Shown piece by piece: positions 4,543 through 5,957 of a stretch of 5,957 nt of DNA. How positions within the stretch are numbered: the first letter of the stretch is position 1; each line of letters begins with the position of its first letter. Made by a program: the position numbers and the translations under genes. Source of the DNA: Tenericutes bacterium ADurb.BinA155 (GTDB lineage Bacteria > Bacillota_I > Bacilli_A > RFN20 > CAG-826); the NCBI GenBank assembly GCA_002068375.1, contig MVZL01000080.1, positions 1 to 5,957 of the forward strand, written 5' to 3'. The notes under the pieces were generated by a model. That model did no database searches and had not been told where the DNA came from. It worked only from the letters and a program-made list of their open reading frames with translations.

Positions 4543-5957
4543 TTAGGCTTGGTGGTAGCGGCGTTTCTTATGGCGTCTCGACACGAGATAGATCGTCGCA
4601 ATGGCTAGGAGTCCGGCCGTGCCGGAACTGGCAACGATGATGAGGGTGGTGGAAGTGGCGCTTAAGCCTTCGCCGACGACCCGAACTCCGGATCCCGAAG
4701 AGGCAGCGAGGGCGGTAAGCTGAGCGATGATTGCAGAGAAGGACGTATACGTTTCCGCGCCCGAATACGTATAGATTTCGGTCGAGCCTTTGTTATCGCT
4801 GCTCGCTTTCGTGACTTCCTTCATCTGGGAAGCGTTCACATAGCTTTTAGCGTTCGTGCTTAAAGCTGAATAGGCGTTGAGAAGATCGCTACGGACGCTC
4901 GACGAGAAGTTGCAGATGGATTGGGCGCCCGAAGTGGTGCTTAAGGCCTTCCGCTTCGCATCCATTTCGTAGCAGAAAGCATAGGCGGCATCATGATCCG
5001 CATCGATGTGTCCCCCATAATTCACGACGGCTCCGCCGGGGTGGGAATAATAACCATTCTCAACATATTTGGCCTCATCGACGGCGGTGCTTGGGGTCGT
5101 CGCATTTCCAGTATCATTCCGGAATTCGATATAGATTTGGTTGGAGCCGGCGGCGGAAATTATCCCATTGGAAATCTTGATCTTCAGCATGAGAGAAAGA
5201 TCGGGGTTGTTGGACATTTTAAGCGTGGTCGAACTCGACTCCACGCTCACATTGCTGGAAGTCGCGATGGATTCGCCGGTAGCGTCGGTGAGAAGCTCGG
5301 TGGTTCCATACCACATCCGAACGCGTAGATTCGCTTGGGTAATCGAGGCGGAAATGAAATTGAAATAGACGTATTTGAAGGTTGCCGTTTGATAGTGAGC
5401 GTAAAGCGGAGTGTCAGCACTAATGACCGTTCCGCTCGTAAAAGCGGTGGTGCAAGCCGAGTCGGTGTACCAATTGTCGAATTCGTAGCCGCTCGGAGTG
5501 AGGCTGCTCGCCGGGGTGGTTGGGGTGAAAACGGAACCGGAGACGACCGATTCGATGTTGAAGTAGGCGGTTGCGACAGTGCTTCCAGTCACCTGGTATT
5601 CTTTCAGGTAACGGGTGACCGTTGTCGTGGTGTCGCCTCCCAACCAATAATCTTGGAAAGCCGAGGAAGAAGTGGTTTTAATCACCGATCCGCGAACGAC
5701 CAGATGATAGGATCCGGAATTGATGACATAGACGTTGCTGTTCGTCCCGCTTCCTTCCGCCCGGAAATTCGTCGTGCCTAAATAGACGGAGTTATAGCCA
5801 CCCCAGCCCGTGACGGAACCATTGCTATAGTAGAATTTGAAGGTATCGCCCGCCGCAAGAGTAACGTTAAGGTTATATTGGCCACCCGAATAGGTGAACT
5901 TATAAGCGGAGTAATCGGCCCAGCCATTCATCGAGCCCCGCAGATAAATAGTGGCGG
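4543..5957 (-). CDS. Large surface protein, C-terminal part: glycan-binding-like module, InlB/Flg_new-type repeat, membrane anchor
   Basis: The frame is open to the right edge, so 470 C-terminal residues are seen. The first ATG at 5931 is internal: the codons before it read ATIYLRGS, completing a YLRGSMNGW motif, and no signal peptide follows. That motif and the following F-K-F-Y-Y and G-S-Y-H-L-V-V strands (to about visible residue 90) resemble the starch-binding beta-sandwiches of CBM20/48 or SusE type. Visible residues about 143-188 (PSGYEFDNWYTDSACTTAF ... PLYAHY) match the Listeria-Bacteroides repeat (Flg_new), common in surface proteins. A beta-rich stretch (about 190-285) and a helical, two-cysteine stretch (about 317-380, AYAFCYEMDAKRKALST ... 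YSALSTNAKSYV) follow; I cannot name either. The end is a hydrophobic segment (about 436-458) and a basic tail, SRRHKKRRYHQA. No LPxTG is present, so this looks like a direct membrane anchor. Upstream domains may be catalytic, for example an amylase, but cannot be seen. It converges with the GH16 gene and is a separate transcript. Confidence 0.8.
   Translation of the reverse strand, partial: ATIYLRGSMNGWADYSAYKFTYSGGQYNLNVTLAAGDTFKFYYSNGSVTGWGGYNSVYLGTTNFRAEGSGTNSNVYVINSGSYHLVVRGSVIKTTSSSAFQDYWLGGDTTTTVTRYLKEYQVTGSTVATAYFNIESVVSGSVFTPTTPASSLTPSGYEFDNWYTDSACTTAFTSGTVISADTPLYAHYQTATFKYVYFNFISASITQANLRVRMWYGTTELLTDATGESIATSSNVSVESSSTTLKMSNNPDLSLMLKIKISNGIISAAGSNQIYIEFRNDTGNATTPSTAVDEAKYVENGYYSHPGGAVVNYGGHIDADHDAAYAFCYEMDAKRKALSTTSGAQSICNFSSSVRSDLLNAYSALSTNAKSYVNASQMKEVTKASSDNKGSTEIYTYSGAETYTSFSAIIAQLTALAASSGSGVRVVGEGLSATSTTLIIVASSGTAGLLAIATIYLVSRRHKKRRYHQA

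Noticed and set aside
5929..5931. ATG as the true start of the right-hand surface protein
   Set aside because: The frame is open to the edge, the preceding codons complete a YLRGSMNGW motif, and no signal peptide follows.
1..5957. CRISPR array, tRNA/rRNA, insertion sequence or phage attachment site
   Set aside because: No regularly spaced repeats, cloverleaf-like or rRNA sequences, transposase motifs or terminal inverted repeats were seen; nearly all the sequence is accounted for by five genes and their control regions.

Overview
The window looks like part of a carbohydrate-use locus from a Gram-positive-type, single-membrane bacterium, most likely a Bacillota/Bacilli lineage (possibly a gut or rumen Erysipelotrichia- or Mollicutes-related group). 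The evidence is two lipoboxed lipoproteins (a solute-binding protein and a secreted glycanase), a CUT1-type ABC importer with no TonB/Sus parts, LacI/CcpA-type operators, AGGAGG-like ribosome binding sites, and a surface protein with a C-terminal membrane anchor and an InlB/Flg_new-type repeat. Tryptophan is encoded by TGG and the genes read normally with the standard code. The lineage is inferred, not proven.

Layout. On the minus strand, reading right to left from about 2740, an operon runs: sugar-binding lipoprotein (2689-1202), permease 1 (1175-165), then permease 2 (from 161, cut by the left edge after 53 codons). No ATPase is visible. Divergent from it, on the plus strand, is a secreted GH16-family glucanase lipoprotein with a C-terminal carbohydrate-binding-like domain (2880-4421), followed by a hairpin terminator. 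The last gene (minus, 5957-4543) is convergent with the glucanase. It is the C-terminal 470 residues of a large surface protein whose N-terminus lies beyond the right edge, and it has its own terminator. No stretch of more than 300 bases lacks a gene.

The 190-bp divergent control region (2690-2879) is the most informative non-coding part. It holds a near-consensus promoter for the transporter operon (TTGACG, 17 bp, TATAAT) and a weaker promoter for the glucanase. An identical 12-bp LacI-type operator (GAAATCGGTTTC) lies just downstream of each predicted start. A third, perfectly palindromic site (GTAAGCGCTTAC, cre-like) sits almost midway between them. This argues that the glucanase and the importer are controlled together. 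The inferred pathway is: GH16 enzyme anchored outside the membrane cuts a beta-glucan, the binding lipoprotein captures the oligosaccharides, and the two permeases import them using an ATPase encoded elsewhere. The substrate cannot be fixed from the sequence alone.
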